From Sphingobacterium endophyticum (GTDB taxonomy: Bacteria > Bacteroidota > Bacteroidia > Sphingobacteriales > Sphingobacteriaceae): a DNA stretch of 64,000 nucleotides. The notes under the pieces are model-generated. The model made no database searches. It saw nothing but the letters and a program-made list of their open reading frames with translations, and was not told the DNA's origin. The DNA is taken from assembly GCF_009733535.1 (NCBI RefSeq), contig NZ_SMMI01000011.1, forward strand, positions 62,001-126,000, written 5' to 3'. Every line of letters starts with the position of its first letter. The first letter of the stretch is position 1. Made by a program: the position numbers and the translations under genes. Shown piece by piece: positions 8,372 through 17,081 of the stretch.

Positions 8372-8395
8372 CCTATCTATCAGACATACCTATTA

Positions 8396-8423
8396 CGTCT
8401 ATGTCTTATGTCTTATGTCTAAC
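8396..8423 (-). repeat. Post-stop heptad repeat, copy B
   Basis: Read on the minus strand, GTTAGAC (8423-8417) is followed by two ATAAGAC units and a diverged ATAGACG. It begins 5 bases after the dnaJ stop codon. It faces copy A across the kdsA-dnaJ intergenic region, so the two copies form a long inverted pair about 470 bases apart. Confidence 0.8.
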
Positions 8424-8428
8424 GTCTC

Positions 8429-9580
8429 TTACTCAAAATACTCTTTAATTCTCTCGAAGAATGATTTCTCACTTTTCCCTGGTTGAGGTTTGAAGTTTGC
8501 CGAATTTTTAAGTTTCTCCAATAATTCTTTCTCTTCCTTTGAAACCGTTTTAGGAGTCCATACATTGACATAAACCAATTGGTCACCCTTATGGTATGAA
8601 TTTACCTCAGGCAAACCTTTTCCTTTAAGTCTCAATATTTTGCCACCTTGGGTTCCAGGTTCAATCTTTATTTTTGCTTTGCCGTCAATCGTCGGTATTT
8701 CAACACTTGTACCTAATGCAGCATCTGCAAAATTTACATATAAATCATAAATTACATTGATGCCATCTCGTTTAAGAGTTTCATGAGGCACCTCTTCAAC
8801 CAAAATAATTAGATCTCCGGGGATACCACCTCGAGGTGCTGCATTTCCTTTACCACTCATGGAAAGTTGCATTCCTTCACTAACGCCTGCTGGAATATTG
8901 ATTGAGATTGTTTCCTCGCCACGAACTAAGCCTTCACCTTTACAGGATGTACATTTAGCAGTGATCTCAACTCCTTCGCCGTTACAAGTAGGACAGGTAC
9001 TAGTCGTTTGCATCTGGCCCAATATCGTATTGGTAACACGCCTTACTGAACCTGAACCTCCACATGTGTTACAGGTATGGTATGAGTTCTTATCCTTCGC
9101 ACCTGTACCGTCACATGTATTACACTTAATTTGTTTATTTACTTTTACTTTCTTCTCAACTCCTTTAGCGATTTCCTCTAAAGTAAGTTTAACCTTTATG
9201 CGAAGGTTGGTACCGCGTTGAACTCGACGTCCGCCACGTGAACCTCCGGCTCCTCCACCAAAAAAGCTCTCAAAAGGATTGCCGCCACCGAATATATCTC
9301 CAAATTGACTGAAGATGTCATCCATATTCATTCCGCCACCACCATAGCCGGATGCAGAATTCCCTGCATGGCCAAATTGGTCATAGCGCCTTCTCTTTTC
9401 AGTATTACTTAATACTTCATAAGCCTCTGCAGCTTCCTTGAATTTGTCCTCAGCTTCTTTATCACCAGGATTCTTATCCGGATGGTACTTGATAGCTAAC
9501 TTACGATAGGATGTTTTAATCTCTGTTACTTCTGCCGTTCTGCTGACCCCTAGGACATCGTAATAATCTCTTTTTGACAT
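8429..9580 (-). CDS. dnaJ: Chaperone DnaJ (Hsp40)
   Basis: Co-chaperone that delivers unfolded substrates to DnaK and stimulates its ATPase. The 383 residues show the J domain with HPD at 33-35, a Gly/Phe-rich linker at about 73-115 ([20 protein letters not shown]), and four zinc-binding CxxCxGxG repeats ([32 protein letters not shown]). The C-terminal substrate-binding domain follows, with [13 protein letters not shown]. It follows grpE on the same strand with a 9-base gap, forming a grpE-dnaJ operon; dnaK is not in the window. Confidence 0.96.
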   Translation of the reverse strand: MSKRDYYDVLGVSRTAEVTEIKTSYRKLAIKYHPDKNPGDKEAEDKFKEAAEAYEVLSNTEKRRRYDQFGHAGNSASGYGGGGMNMDDIFSQFGDIFGGGNPFESFFGGGAGGSRGGRRVQRGTNLRIKVKLTLEEIAKGVEKKVKVNKQIKCNTCDGTGAKDKNSYHTCNTCGGSGSVRRVTNTILGQMQTTSTCPTCNGEGVEITAKCTSCKGEGLVRGEETISINIPAGVSEGMQLSMSGKGNAAPRGGIPGDLIILVEEVPHETLKRDGINVIYDLYVNFADAALGTSVEIPTIDGKAKIKIEPGTQGGKILRLKGKGLPEVNSYHKGDQLVYVNVWTPKTVSKEEKELLEKLKNSANFKPQPGKSEKSFFERIKEYFE

Positions 9581-9589
9581 CTTTTATAT

Positions 9590-10111
9590 TTATTGGCCTA
9601 CAACTACTTTTGCAAATCTGATAACACTGTCATTTAATGTATATCCTTTTTCAATAACATCAATAACTTTATCTTTTAAATCTGGGGTAGGTGAAGGTAT
9701 AAGAGTAATAGCTTCTTGATATTCCGGATCAAATGGTTGTCCTAACACATCGATTTCCTTTACACCAAGTTGTTCTATTGTTTTTTTCAATTTATGATAT
9801 ACTAGATCTATACCTTGCTTCATCGGATCGTCAGAAGGTACATCTTTCATAAAACTTAATGAACGATCAAAATCGTCCACTACAGGTAATAATTTTAGAA
9901 TGACATCTTTTCCAGCAGATTGCATCAAATCAATCTTTTCTTTTGCTGTCCTTTTCTTGTAATTGTCAAATTCAGCAACCAAACGAGCGTATTTGTCATT
10001 TGATTCATTCAATTTATTGCTAAGTTCTTCAGTTATTGCTGAGCCTTGCTCCGCATTTTCCTCCGAATTGTTCATCTCTGGGTCTTGAATATTCTCGTTC
10101 TCGTTTATCAT
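9590..10111 (-). CDS. grpE: Nucleotide exchange factor GrpE
   Basis: Promotes ADP release from DnaK. The 173 residues have an acidic, disordered N-terminus, a long helix (YARLVAEFDNYKKRTAKEK), and the family signature near the C-terminus (GVKEIDVLGQPFDPEYQEAI, then GYTLNDSVIRFAKVVV). It is the first gene of grpE-dnaJ. An unusual GGAG sits just before the start on the minus strand. I found no clear CIRCE element upstream, so the heat-shock regulation is not visible. Confidence 0.94.
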   Translation of the reverse strand: MINENENIQDPEMNNSEENAEQGSAITEELSNKLNESNDKYARLVAEFDNYKKRTAKEKIDLMQSAGKDVILKLLPVVDDFDRSLSFMKDVPSDDPMKQGIDLVYHKLKKTIEQLGVKEIDVLGQPFDPEYQEAITLIPSPTPDLKDKVIDVIEKGYTLNDSVIRFAKVVVGQ

Positions 10112-10168
10112 CTCCTATAGTATTGTATTTTTAACCTTAACTCGCATATCAACAAAATTTTTGCCAAC

Positions 10169-10226
10169 ACAAAAAATCCGACATGCTGTCAGTGTTTCAA
10201 TGAACCACTAGCAAAAATGTCGGATT
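10169..10226 (-). terminator. Terminator of the ftsE transcript
   Basis: Outer arms AATCCGACAT (10175-10184) and ATGTCGGATT (10217-10226) enclose a weaker inner hairpin. On the minus strand the stem is followed by a T-run (complement of 10169-10174). It lies 20 bases past the ftsE stop. Confidence 0.7.
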
Positions 10227-10245
10227 AAATCTTAAATGTCAGCTA

Positions 10246-10929
10246 TTAGATACTGACATTGTCATGAAGCCCTCCGTCCGCAGTTTTTAAGATGCGGGCA
10301 GGCATATTTCTTATAATTTGGTAATCATGTGTCGCCATTAAAACGGCAGTCCCTGATGCTGCAATATCACGTAATAATAAAACAATCTCCTCAGATGTCG
10401 CCGGGTCTAAGTTTCCTGTTGGCTCATCAGCTAAAATGATTTCCGGATTGTTTAACAATGCCCTTGCAATTACAACACGCTGTTGCTCACCGCCTGATAA
10501 CTCATGCGGCATTTTCTTTAATTTCGAACGTAAACCAACTTTTTCTAAAACATCGATTATTCTATTCTCTATCAGTGCCTTTTCCTTCCAACCTGTAGCC
10601 TTTAAAGCAAATTCAAGGTTCTTCTCAACGGTACGGTCATTCAATAAATGAAAATCTTGAAATACAATCCCAAGTTTCCTTCTTAGATAGGGTACATCAT
10701 TCTCGTGCAACTTTTTAAGATCAAAGCCTGCAATCATACCCTCTCCCGTAGCAATGTACAGATCACCATAGATGATCTTTAACAAACTACTCTTACCCGA
10801 TCCTGATTGACCTATTAAATATAAGAATTCTCCTTGAGCGATATCTAGACTGACATCTGATAAAACCAGATGCTTTTGTTGATAGATATCTACATGTTTT
10901 AGTTTTATAACCGTATTTGTTTCTCCCAT
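10246..10929 (-). CDS. ftsE: Cell division ATP-binding protein FtsE
   Basis: The ATPase of the FtsEX complex, which couples cytosolic ATP hydrolysis to periplasmic cell-wall hydrolase activation at the septum. The 227 residues have Walker A GQSGSGKSS at 40-48, the LSGGEQQRVVIARALLNNP signature, and Walker B ILADEPTGNLDP. FtsE was preferred over LolD because of length, the ftsE-like IYGDLYIATGEG insert and the usual Bacteroidota neighbourhood; the two families are similar. ftsX is not adjacent. It starts 5 bases after the 69-residue gene upstream. Confidence 0.82.
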   Translation of the reverse strand: MGETNTVIKLKHVDIYQQKHLVLSDVSLDIAQGEFLYLIGQSGSGKSSLLKIIYGDLYIATGEGMIAGFDLKKLHENDVPYLRRKLGIVFQDFHLLNDRTVEKNLEFALKATGWKEKALIENRIIDVLEKVGLRSKLKKMPHELSGGEQQRVVIARALLNNPEIILADEPTGNLDPATSEEIVLLLRDIAASGTAVLMATHDYQIIRNMPARILKTADGGLHDNVSI

Positions 10930-10934
10930 AATAT

Positions 10935-11144
10935 TTATAAGTCGATTTTCTTTATTTGGCCAAATGGCAATTCGCGGACAACTTCCATAATATAGTCCGC
11001 TTTATCTCCAAGACCGATTTTATCTAATGATTTGTCTGGCCTATCCACGCGGAAATATGCCAAAAGTGTAAATGCATCATCCCGTAATTGGACATAGTCC
11101 GGAATTTTTGCAACACCTTTAACCTTGATTACATACATAGTCAA
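10935..11144 (-). CDS. Small conserved hypothetical protein upstream of ftsE
   Basis: A 69-residue soluble protein (MTMYVIKVKGVAKIPDYVQL...) with mixed beta strands and a C-terminal helix, no signal peptide, and no domain I recognise. It is translated just ahead of ftsE with a 5-base gap, so it is almost certainly in the same operon. That tight linkage supports a real gene but does not tell its function. The Met at residue 3 is an alternative start. Confidence 0.7.
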   Translation of the reverse strand: MTMYVIKVKGVAKIPDYVQLRDDAFTLLAYFRVDRPDKSLDKIGLGDKADYIMEVVRELPFGQIKKIDL

Positions 11145-11198
11145 ACAAAATTATAACTTTTTACGAATTCATAATCATATAACGACAATAAATGCTAA

Positions 11199-12266
11199 TT
11201 ATTGGTTCGCTAATAAAAACGCCAATGTGTTCACATTATCTGCATAATCATCAAGAGTAGGATGTTGACTCGCGCCTAATGGAAATACCGGAACATCAAT
11301 GTTGGATAAATCTGCATCAGTCGTTATACATTGAATTTCATTTGAATGAACAATAATGAATTCTTCAACTCTTTCTAATCTGTCATAATACTCAAAGTGT
11401 ACAACTGCAAGGGGAGAAGCTAGGTTTTCATCTTCCTTCAACAATAAAAAGCCGTTGTCAAAATGCTTGTTTTTATTGATCAAATAAATAGATTTATTAA
11501 AATCATAATTATTATTGTATTTACTATGATTTTTAATCTCATGAAAGGACTCAAGATTTTCCATCAAACGGGTTATGTTATAGCCCCGGGGAATAAATAG
11601 CTTAGAAACTGATCGACAACCCAACCCAAAAAAATCAAAAATATCATGGCCTAATCCGTTCAATTCTTGATCTGACTCATTACCCGTCAAAACGGATAGT
11701 GAATTCCTGTTCTTACGGATAATATGTGGCTTTTTCCCAAAATAATATTCGAAGTACCGCGCTGAATTATTACTGCCAGTCGCAATTACGAGATCATAAT
11801 TTTCTAATTTTTCTACAAATAATACCTTGTCCTTAAAATCTGGGTCTATTAACAACAACTTGTCTAAGATAAATTTGGTAAGTCCCGCATCATCTGAAGA
11901 TACTTTAATCTTTGCCACAAAGCCAGCCAATAGAACCGTCATGATATCATGAAACCCTACCAACGGTAAATTCCCGGCTAAAACTAATCCAACAGATTTT
12001 TGAATGCTATGGTTTGGAACATCCTTTAACCAATTCTCCAATTTCTCTTTCTTTAGATTATTGGCAATTGCCTGTATCTGTTGCTTTACATTTGATGGGG
12101 TATACCATGCATTCTTATGAACCAACGATTCAAGGAAAGAATCGTTCTTAAATTCCACTGAATCTAACAATTCACCCAGTTTTACGAATGCATTTATTCT
12201 TTGTTCTTTTTTCAAAATCTTACTATTTAGAATTATTCTGTAGTTTTTTTGCCGTATATTTGCCAT
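11199..12266 (-). CDS. Acyl-CoA reductase-like protein (LuxC domain family)
   Basis: A 355-residue aldehyde-dehydrogenase-fold protein of the LuxC/acyl-CoA reductase family, which forms fatty aldehydes from acyl-CoA or acyl thioesters with NAD(P)H. Visible parts are GLVLAGNLPLVGFHDIMTVL around residues 91-110, IATGSNNSARYFEYYFGKKP, and FGLGCRSVSKLFIPRG with a Cys at the catalytic position. No lux genes are near, so a light-producing role is not implied; the aldehyde's use is unknown. It is divergent from the ferredoxin gene across 108 bases, an arrangement I associate with Bacteroidota. Confidence 0.78.
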   Translation of the reverse strand: MANIRQKNYRIILNSKILKKEQRINAFVKLGELLDSVEFKNDSFLESLVHKNAWYTPSNVKQQIQAIANNLKKEKLENWLKDVPNHSIQKSVGLVLAGNLPLVGFHDIMTVLLAGFVAKIKVSSDDAGLTKFILDKLLLIDPDFKDKVLFVEKLENYDLVIATGSNNSARYFEYYFGKKPHIIRKNRNSLSVLTGNESDQELNGLGHDIFDFFGLGCRSVSKLFIPRGYNITRLMENLESFHEIKNHSKYNNNYDFNKSIYLINKNKHFDNGFLLLKEDENLASPLAVVHFEYYDRLERVEEFIIVHSNEIQCITTDADLSNIDVPVFPLGASQHPTLDDYADNVNTLAFLLANQ

Positions 12267-12304
12267 ATCAAAGTAAATAACTACTAATTTTGTATACTTT
12301 TATT

Positions 12305-12334
12305 TTTGAGTATATATCAATAGTACTAACTTTG
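12305..12334 (+). promoter_or_regulatory. Promoter of the ferredoxin gene
   Basis: A -33 element TTTG (12305-12308) and a -7 element TAACTTTG (12327-12334) match the Bacteroidota consensus, with an 18-base spacer. The predicted transcription start is near 12341, about 35 bases before the start codon. Confidence 0.55.
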
Positions 12335-12374
12335 AGTTGCAAAATTAGTTTAATATTTTATTGTAAGGACATAA

Positions 12375-12725
12375 ATGGCAATTAAAATTACTGACGAGTG
12401 TATAAATTGTGGAGCATGTGAACCGGAATGCCCAAACAATGCAATTTACGATGCTGGAGTTAGCTGGAAATTTTCTGATGGTACAGCATTAGATGGAATA
12501 ATAGACTTTGGCGATGGTGTTACACTAGATGCCAATGAATCACAGGAAGCAATTTCTAATGAAGTATATTATATCGTATCCGATAAATGTACAGAATGTA
12601 AAGGTTTCCACGATGAACCTCAATGTGCAGCGGTATGCCCTGTAGATTGTTGTATTGATGATGAAGATGTACGTGAAACCGAAGATGAGCTTCTAGCTAA
12701 AAAAGCTTGGTTGCACGCTGAATAA
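12375..12725 (+). CDS. 4Fe-4S dicluster ferredoxin
   Basis: A 116-residue cytosolic electron carrier with two [4Fe-4S] motifs: CINCGACEPECP (Cys 9, 12, 15, 19) and a second near residues 74-98 with CTECKGF, then CAAVCPVDCC. A 40-residue insert separates the motifs (WKFSDGTALDGIIDFGDGVT), larger than in the short clostridial ferredoxins and seen in the YfhL/Alvin-type group. The protein is acidic. It is monocistronic with its own promoter and terminator, divergent from the acyl-CoA reductase. The redox partner is not evident. Confidence 0.9.
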   Translation: MAIKITDECINCGACEPECPNNAIYDAGVSWKFSDGTALDGIIDFGDGVTLDANESQEAISNEVYYIVSDKCTECKGFHDEPQCAAVCPVDCCIDDEDVRETEDELLAKKAWLHAE

Positions 12726-12742
12726 TCAAATAATAAGATATC

Positions 12743-12774
12743 AAAACCATCCTTAAGTTAAGGGTGGTTTTTTT
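12743..12774 (+). terminator. Terminator of the ferredoxin gene
   Basis: A 13-bp stem AAAACCATCCTTA / TAAGGGTGGTTTT (one G-U pair), loop AGT, followed by a run of T. It is 18 bases after the stop. Confidence 0.85.
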
Positions 12775-12896
12775 GTTTATTTATTTTATAATTTATTTTT
12801 TCCTCTATTTCGATTATTAATATTGTCTTTATTCATGTTTTGTGGTCAATAATTAATAGAATAATTGTCATTCCTTGAATACAATGCTGTAAATTA

Positions 12897-12927
12897 TTTG
12901 GTTTGCAGCTCTAATTTTTTATTTTTG
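12897..12927 (+). promoter_or_regulatory. Promoter of the cation symporter gene
   Basis: TTTG (12897-12900) and TATTTTTG (12920-12927) match the -33 and -7 elements with a 19-base spacer. The predicted start is near 12934, leaving a leader of about 44 bases. Confidence 0.5.
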
Positions 12928-12977
12928 TTCGTCTAAAAAATGAAAATAAGAAATAAATAACCCCCTAATAAATCTGC

Positions 12978-14474
12978 ATGTCTAAAAAAACTACAGGATA
13001 TATTCTACTTTTTACTGTTGCAATAGCTTCCATTCTTACCTTGCTTTACGAATTTGATCTTGTTCCAATTCCTCCTGCTGCTATGATGGCCGTGCGCTGG
13101 ATTACGGCAATTGTACTTATTTGGAATGCAATCGTTCGAAAAGGCCTGACCACATGGATCTTAACCTGTATGGTGCTGGGTATCTTCGTTGGACTCGACT
13201 TTCCTGATGTTGCGAAGGCCTTACAGCCTTTAAGCCAAGGATTCATAAAATTGGTGAAAACCATCGTTGGTCCTATCTTGTTCTCTACTTTAGTATTTGG
13301 TATTGCAGGACATTCTGACCTGAAACAGGTTGGCCGTATGGCATGGAAATCCATGTTGTACTTCTTCTGTGCAACTACATGTGCCATTTTTATTGGACTA
13401 GGTGCTATCAACTTAACACAAGCAGGTGTTGGAATCGATATCGAACATATGCCGCATGAGGAACTTCCTAAAACCTCTGCTATTTCTGATGCAGATAAAG
13501 TCGCATTAGAACATATTGACGAAAGCGCACATTGGTTATATAAATTTACCTCTTTCTTTAGAGATACATTTCCTGAAAATATCGTAAAATCTGTTTACGA
13601 AAATAAAGTACTTCAAATTGTGGTCTTTGCCGTAATATTCGGTATCGGACTAGCCATGGTGGATGAAAAGAAACGAAAGCCTTTTGTAGATTTTACAGAA
13701 TCTCTCTCAGAGGCCATGTTTAAGTTTACCAATTTGGTCATGCTCTTTGCCCCAATAGGGGTAGGGGCCGCAATGGCATATACCGTCGGACATCTAGGAG
13801 TCGATATTCTCAAAAACTTATTTATGCTCCTTGCAACCCTTTATTTGGCGTTAATTTTCTTCTTAGGATTCGTATTATTACCGGTCGCTCTTTACCTCAA
13901 AATTCCAGTTAAACAGTTTGTTAATGCTATTAAAGAACCGGTATCCATCGCGTTTGCAACAACGAGTTCAGATGCAGCGCTTCCTAAGGCAATGAGCGCC
14001 ATGGAAAAATTTGGTGTGCCTAGAAAAATAGTTTCATTTGTAATTCCAACTGGCTATAGCTTTAATTTAGATGGTACTTCATTATATTTATCATTAGCAT
14101 CTATTTTTGTTGCCCAGGCAGCAGGAATTGATTTGTCCTTCGGACAACAGCTGATGATCGCTTTTACCCTAATGATTACTTCTAAGGGTGTGGCTGCAGT
14201 ACCTAGAGCTTCTTTAATTATTTTGATCGCAACAGCTGACCAATTCGGCTTACCTGTCTTTGTAATTGCTGCTATCCTTGGTATAGATGAATTGATGGAT
14301 ATGGCAAGAACTTCTGTGAATGTGATTGGTAACTGTTTGGCAACTGTTGTAGTTGCAAAGTGGGAAGGCGAGTTTGATGAAGCAGCTCCTTTTAGAAAAG
14401 ATTCCGATGAGGATGGATTAAAGGAAATTACCGAAGTTATCGAGGAAGGTCCTGAAGGAGAAAATAGATCCTAA
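12978..14474 (+). CDS. Dicarboxylate/amino acid:cation symporter (DAACS family)
   Basis: An inner-membrane secondary transporter that couples uptake of an acidic amino acid or C4-dicarboxylate to H+ or Na+. The 498 residues contain the re-entrant loop signature FATTSSDAALPKAM and the NLDGTSLYLS motif in the eighth membrane helix (family form NMDGT). Further on are the second hairpin TSKGVAAVPRAS and DELMDMARTSVNVIGN, which carries the conserved Asp and Asn. It has two extra N-terminal membrane segments (about 8-65) and a long acidic C-tail (EEGPEGENRS). Glutamate, aspartate or succinate are all possible. It is monocistronic. Confidence 0.9.
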   Translation: MSKKTTGYILLFTVAIASILTLLYEFDLVPIPPAAMMAVRWITAIVLIWNAIVRKGLTTWILTCMVLGIFVGLDFPDVAKALQPLSQGFIKLVKTIVGPILFSTLVFGIAGHSDLKQVGRMAWKSMLYFFCATTCAIFIGLGAINLTQAGVGIDIEHMPHEELPKTSAISDADKVALEHIDESAHWLYKFTSFFRDTFPENIVKSVYENKVLQIVVFAVIFGIGLAMVDEKKRKPFVDFTESLSEAMFKFTNLVMLFAPIGVGAAMAYTVGHLGVDILKNLFMLLATLYLALIFFLGFVLLPVALYLKIPVKQFVNAIKEPVSIAFATTSSDAALPKAMSAMEKFGVPRKIVSFVIPTGYSFNLDGTSLYLSLASIFVAQAAGIDLSFGQQLMIAFTLMITSKGVAAVPRASLIILIATADQFGLPVFVIAAILGIDELMDMARTSVNVIGNCLATVVVAKWEGEFDEAAPFRKDSDEDGLKEITEVIEEGPEGENRS

Positions 14475-14499
14475 AAAATTAAAAATACTTTATAAAAAC

Positions 14500-14533
14500 A
14501 AGGGAGCGATTAATTAAAATCGCTCCCTTTTTC
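14500..14533. terminator. Bidirectional terminator between the symporter and pstB
   Basis: A perfect 12-bp stem, AAGGGAGCGATT (14500-14511) and AATCGCTCCCTT (14518-14529), followed by TTTT on the plus strand and an A/T-rich tail on the minus strand. The two genes converge here. Confidence 0.85.
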
Positions 14534-14545
14534 TATCTATATGAA

Positions 14546-15355
14546 TTATGAAATAAATCCCTTAACATACTGTTGCGTAATTTCATTCTGAGGATTCAAT
14601 AATATATCTTCAGACCTCCCAAATTCCACAACCTCGCCATTATAAAGGAATAGGATATAATCGGAAACCCTTCTTGCTTGACGGAGGATATGTGTTACAA
14701 GAACAATCGTATAATCTTGTTTTAGTTGAATCAGTAAATTCTCGATAACCTGAGTAGAAATGGGATCTAAGGCCGATGTTGATTCATCTCCAAGTATAAT
14801 TTCAGGCTCTACCGCTAAGCCCCTTGCCAGACATAGCCTTTGTTGTTGACCAATCGATAGTTTACTGGCAGAACTGTCCAACCTATCCTTAACTTCCTCC
14901 CACAGACCGACATTTTTTAACTGCCTTTCCACAATTGCTTGTAATGATTTTTTGTCCCTATTTCCATGAATCTTTGGCCCATATGCAATATTATCAAAGA
15001 TGGACATGGGTAAAGGAAAGGGTTTCTGTGATAACAAACCCATCTTTTTTCGAATATGGGTAACCTCGGCATCTGGTCCGTAAATATCTTCACCATTGAC
15101 CAGAACAGAACCTGTCACTTTCACTTCCGTGGAATCGTCCAATAATCTATTAAGTGTTTTTAATAATGTAGTCTTTCCACATCCTGATGGACCAATAATC
15201 GAAGTGATACAATTGTTGGGTATCTCTAAGTTAATGTTCTTTAAAATATGCTGATCCTCTACATATACATTTAAATCTTTTATCTGTATATGTGGATTTA
15301 CCTGATGGATTATACTTTGTGTTTTTTCTGTCTCGATGCTAGGTATTGCGTACAT
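14546..15355 (-). CDS. pstB: Phosphate ABC transporter ATP-binding protein
   Basis: The ATPase of the high-affinity phosphate importer. The 269 residues have Walker A GPSGCGKTT at 55-63, the Q-loop LLSQKPFPLP, and the PstB-typical QQQRLCLARGLAVEP and ALDPIST. Two deviations are visible: the ABC signature reads LSIGQ (166-170) rather than LSGGQ, and Walker B continues DES (190-192) rather than DEP. The catalytic Glu is kept. The start overlaps pstA by 46 bases and no later Met fits, so translational coupling is likely. phoU is not downstream. Confidence 0.88.
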   Translation of the reverse strand: MYAIPSIETEKTQSIIHQVNPHIQIKDLNVYVEDQHILKNINLEIPNNCITSIIGPSGCGKTTLLKTLNRLLDDSTEVKVTGSVLVNGEDIYGPDAEVTHIRKKMGLLSQKPFPLPMSIFDNIAYGPKIHGNRDKKSLQAIVERQLKNVGLWEEVKDRLDSSASKLSIGQQQRLCLARGLAVEPEIILGDESTSALDPISTQVIENLLIQLKQDYTIVLVTHILRQARRVSDYILFLYNGEVVEFGRSEDILLNPQNEITQQYVKGFIS

Positions 15356-16164
15356 ATTACGATAAATAAAATAATGAATGTTAAAATCAATGCTGATGCA
15401 TATGCTCTTCCTTGAACTTCAGGAATAGGACTGCTCAGTTGAAAGAATATAGCTAATGGTAATGTTGCTGTCGGCTCATCTAAATAAACCGGAATATTGT
15501 CACTAAATCCTGTCGTCAATAAAACTCCGGCTACATCTCCAATCGCCCTGCCAAATGCCAGTAAAATTGCCGTAAACAAACCTGGTTTAATATAGGTTAA
15601 TAGAACCTTAGCCGATTCCCAACGTGTTGCTCCCAATGAGGTGGTCACATGGTTAAGGTCTGTAGGAATCGTCTGTATCAATTCGTCTATAGTTCTTACC
15701 ACAATCGGAATAGTCAACAAGGTAATGGTAATGACACCGCCAATAAGGGATGCACGAACTCCCAACCAAACCATAATACTAAATGCAATAGCACCATAAA
15801 CGATAGAAGGAATTCCAAAGAGCACATCAAAGACAAGTTTGGAAAACCTGCTTATTCTAGATCCTTTTTTGCTATAGATATTTAAATAAAGACAGATTGG
15901 TATACCAATAAGTGTTGCTAGAAAAGTCGACAGACCGGCTAAATAAAGTGAACCCAGGATTGCATTCAATATCCCGCCTTCTTTACCAATATAAAATCCC
16001 CCTTGTGGAGTTTTGGTGATCATATCCAAACTGAGGTAGGGAAGACCTTTATAGAGAATGGTACCGATGATAAAGAATAAGGAGCCGGTAATAATTATTC
16101 CCGAAGCCTGCATCAATATCTTAGCAATTCGCTCTTTCCTTAATCGTCTGTTTATATTGCTCAT
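15310..16164 (-). CDS. pstA: Phosphate ABC transporter permease PstA
   Basis: One of two permease subunits of the phosphate importer. The 284 residues have about six hydrophobic helices and the PstA pattern: TPQGGFYIGKEGGILNAILG, GIPSIVYGAIAF, then the cytosolic coupling loop around TSLGATRWESAKVLL, followed by AFGRAIGDVAGVLL. It overlaps pstC by 4 bases at its start and pstB by 46 at its end, fixing its place in a pstSCAB operon. Confidence 0.93.
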   Translation of the reverse strand: MSNINRRLRKERIAKILMQASGIIITGSLFFIIGTILYKGLPYLSLDMITKTPQGGFYIGKEGGILNAILGSLYLAGLSTFLATLIGIPICLYLNIYSKKGSRISRFSKLVFDVLFGIPSIVYGAIAFSIMVWLGVRASLIGGVITITLLTIPIVVRTIDELIQTIPTDLNHVTTSLGATRWESAKVLLTYIKPGLFTAILLAFGRAIGDVAGVLLTTGFSDNIPVYLDEPTATLPLAIFFQLSSPIPEVQGRAYASALILTFIILFIVICTQYLASRQKKHKV

Positions 16165-17081
16165 ATATTTTTTGCCTCCATTCTCTTAAGTATACCCCTT
16201 GAAATCAAATTAAATCCCAATATGATGATGAATAGTAATAAGGCCGCAAACATCAAGGCCGAATCATAAAGTGGGATAGACATCATTTCTCCAAAATTAT
16301 TTGCAATCAATGCCGGAAGTGGATAGCCAGCATCAAATATGGATTGAGGAATTTTAGGGATGTTTCCACACACCATCAATACCGCGATCGTTTCACCAAA
16401 TGCCCTGGATACAGCTAGAACTATAGCCGCCATAATGCCGGGTCTTGCTTTTTTAAGAACAACCTGCTGAATGGTTTCAAGTTTAGTTGCGCCTAAGGAT
16501 AAGGATACTGATCTCAATTCTTTAGGGATTGTTTGCAGTACCTCAACCATAATGCTCACCATAATCGGAAAAATCATAACCGCTAGTACAATGCCTCCTG
16601 AAAAAACAGAGTAACCTGTTGTGCTGATGCCAAAAAGGGGAGCTATGTAATTTCCTATTAGCGGCACGACAAACAAAACGCCCCAAACACCATATAATAC
16701 GGGTGGAATAGCCGCCAAAACATTGACCAATGGCAAAACAAAGTTCCTTAATCGATTTCCGGCATATTCCACAAGGTAAACTGAAGCAGCCAAACACAAT
16801 GGAACCGCAATAACTAGTGATATCAAGGTTACCCAAACCGTCCCCATTATAAAAGGTAAAAAACCAAAATTGCCCTTCATAGGTGACCAAACACTACTGC
16901 TTAAAATATTCCATAAGGACTCCGTGGAGATTAATGGCTCCGATTTAATGCTTAATCCTATGACAATTGCAATGATTACCAATAAACATATACCCAAGAG
17001 AACGCCCGAGAGGTTCTTTATTACTAAATCTTTTATAAGTCTATAATTCACTGGCAATAAGTTTTTTGCTTTCTTTTTCAA
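16161..17081 (-). CDS. pstC: Phosphate ABC transporter permease PstC
   Basis: Partner permease to PstA. The 306 residues contain the first helix after a short basic N-terminus, WSPMKGNFGFLPFIMGTVWV, AAIPPVLYGVWGVLFVV, the coupling loop SLSLGATKLETIQQVVL and AVSRAFGETIAVLMVCGN, a PstC hallmark. The chosen start overlaps the end of pstS by 41 bases. A shorter form with an alternative start is possible, but the basic KKKAKN leader fits a membrane protein topology. Confidence 0.9.
   Translation of the reverse strand: MKKKAKNLLPVNYRLIKDLVIKNLSGVLLGICLLVIIAIVIGLSIKSEPLISTESLWNILSSSVWSPMKGNFGFLPFIMGTVWVTLISLVIAVPLCLAASVYLVEYAGNRLRNFVLPLVNVLAAIPPVLYGVWGVLFVVPLIGNYIAPLFGISTTGYSVFSGGIVLAVMIFPIMVSIMVEVLQTIPKELRSVSLSLGATKLETIQQVVLKKARPGIMAAIVLAVSRAFGETIAVLMVCGNIPKIPQSIFDAGYPLPALIANNFGEMMSIPLYDSALMFAALLLFIIILGFNLISRGILKRMEAKNI

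Noticed and set aside
7923..8426. CRISPR array in the kdsA-dnaJ gap
   Set aside because: The repeats are 7-base tandem units and degenerate 25-base units without regular spacers, and no cas gene is near.
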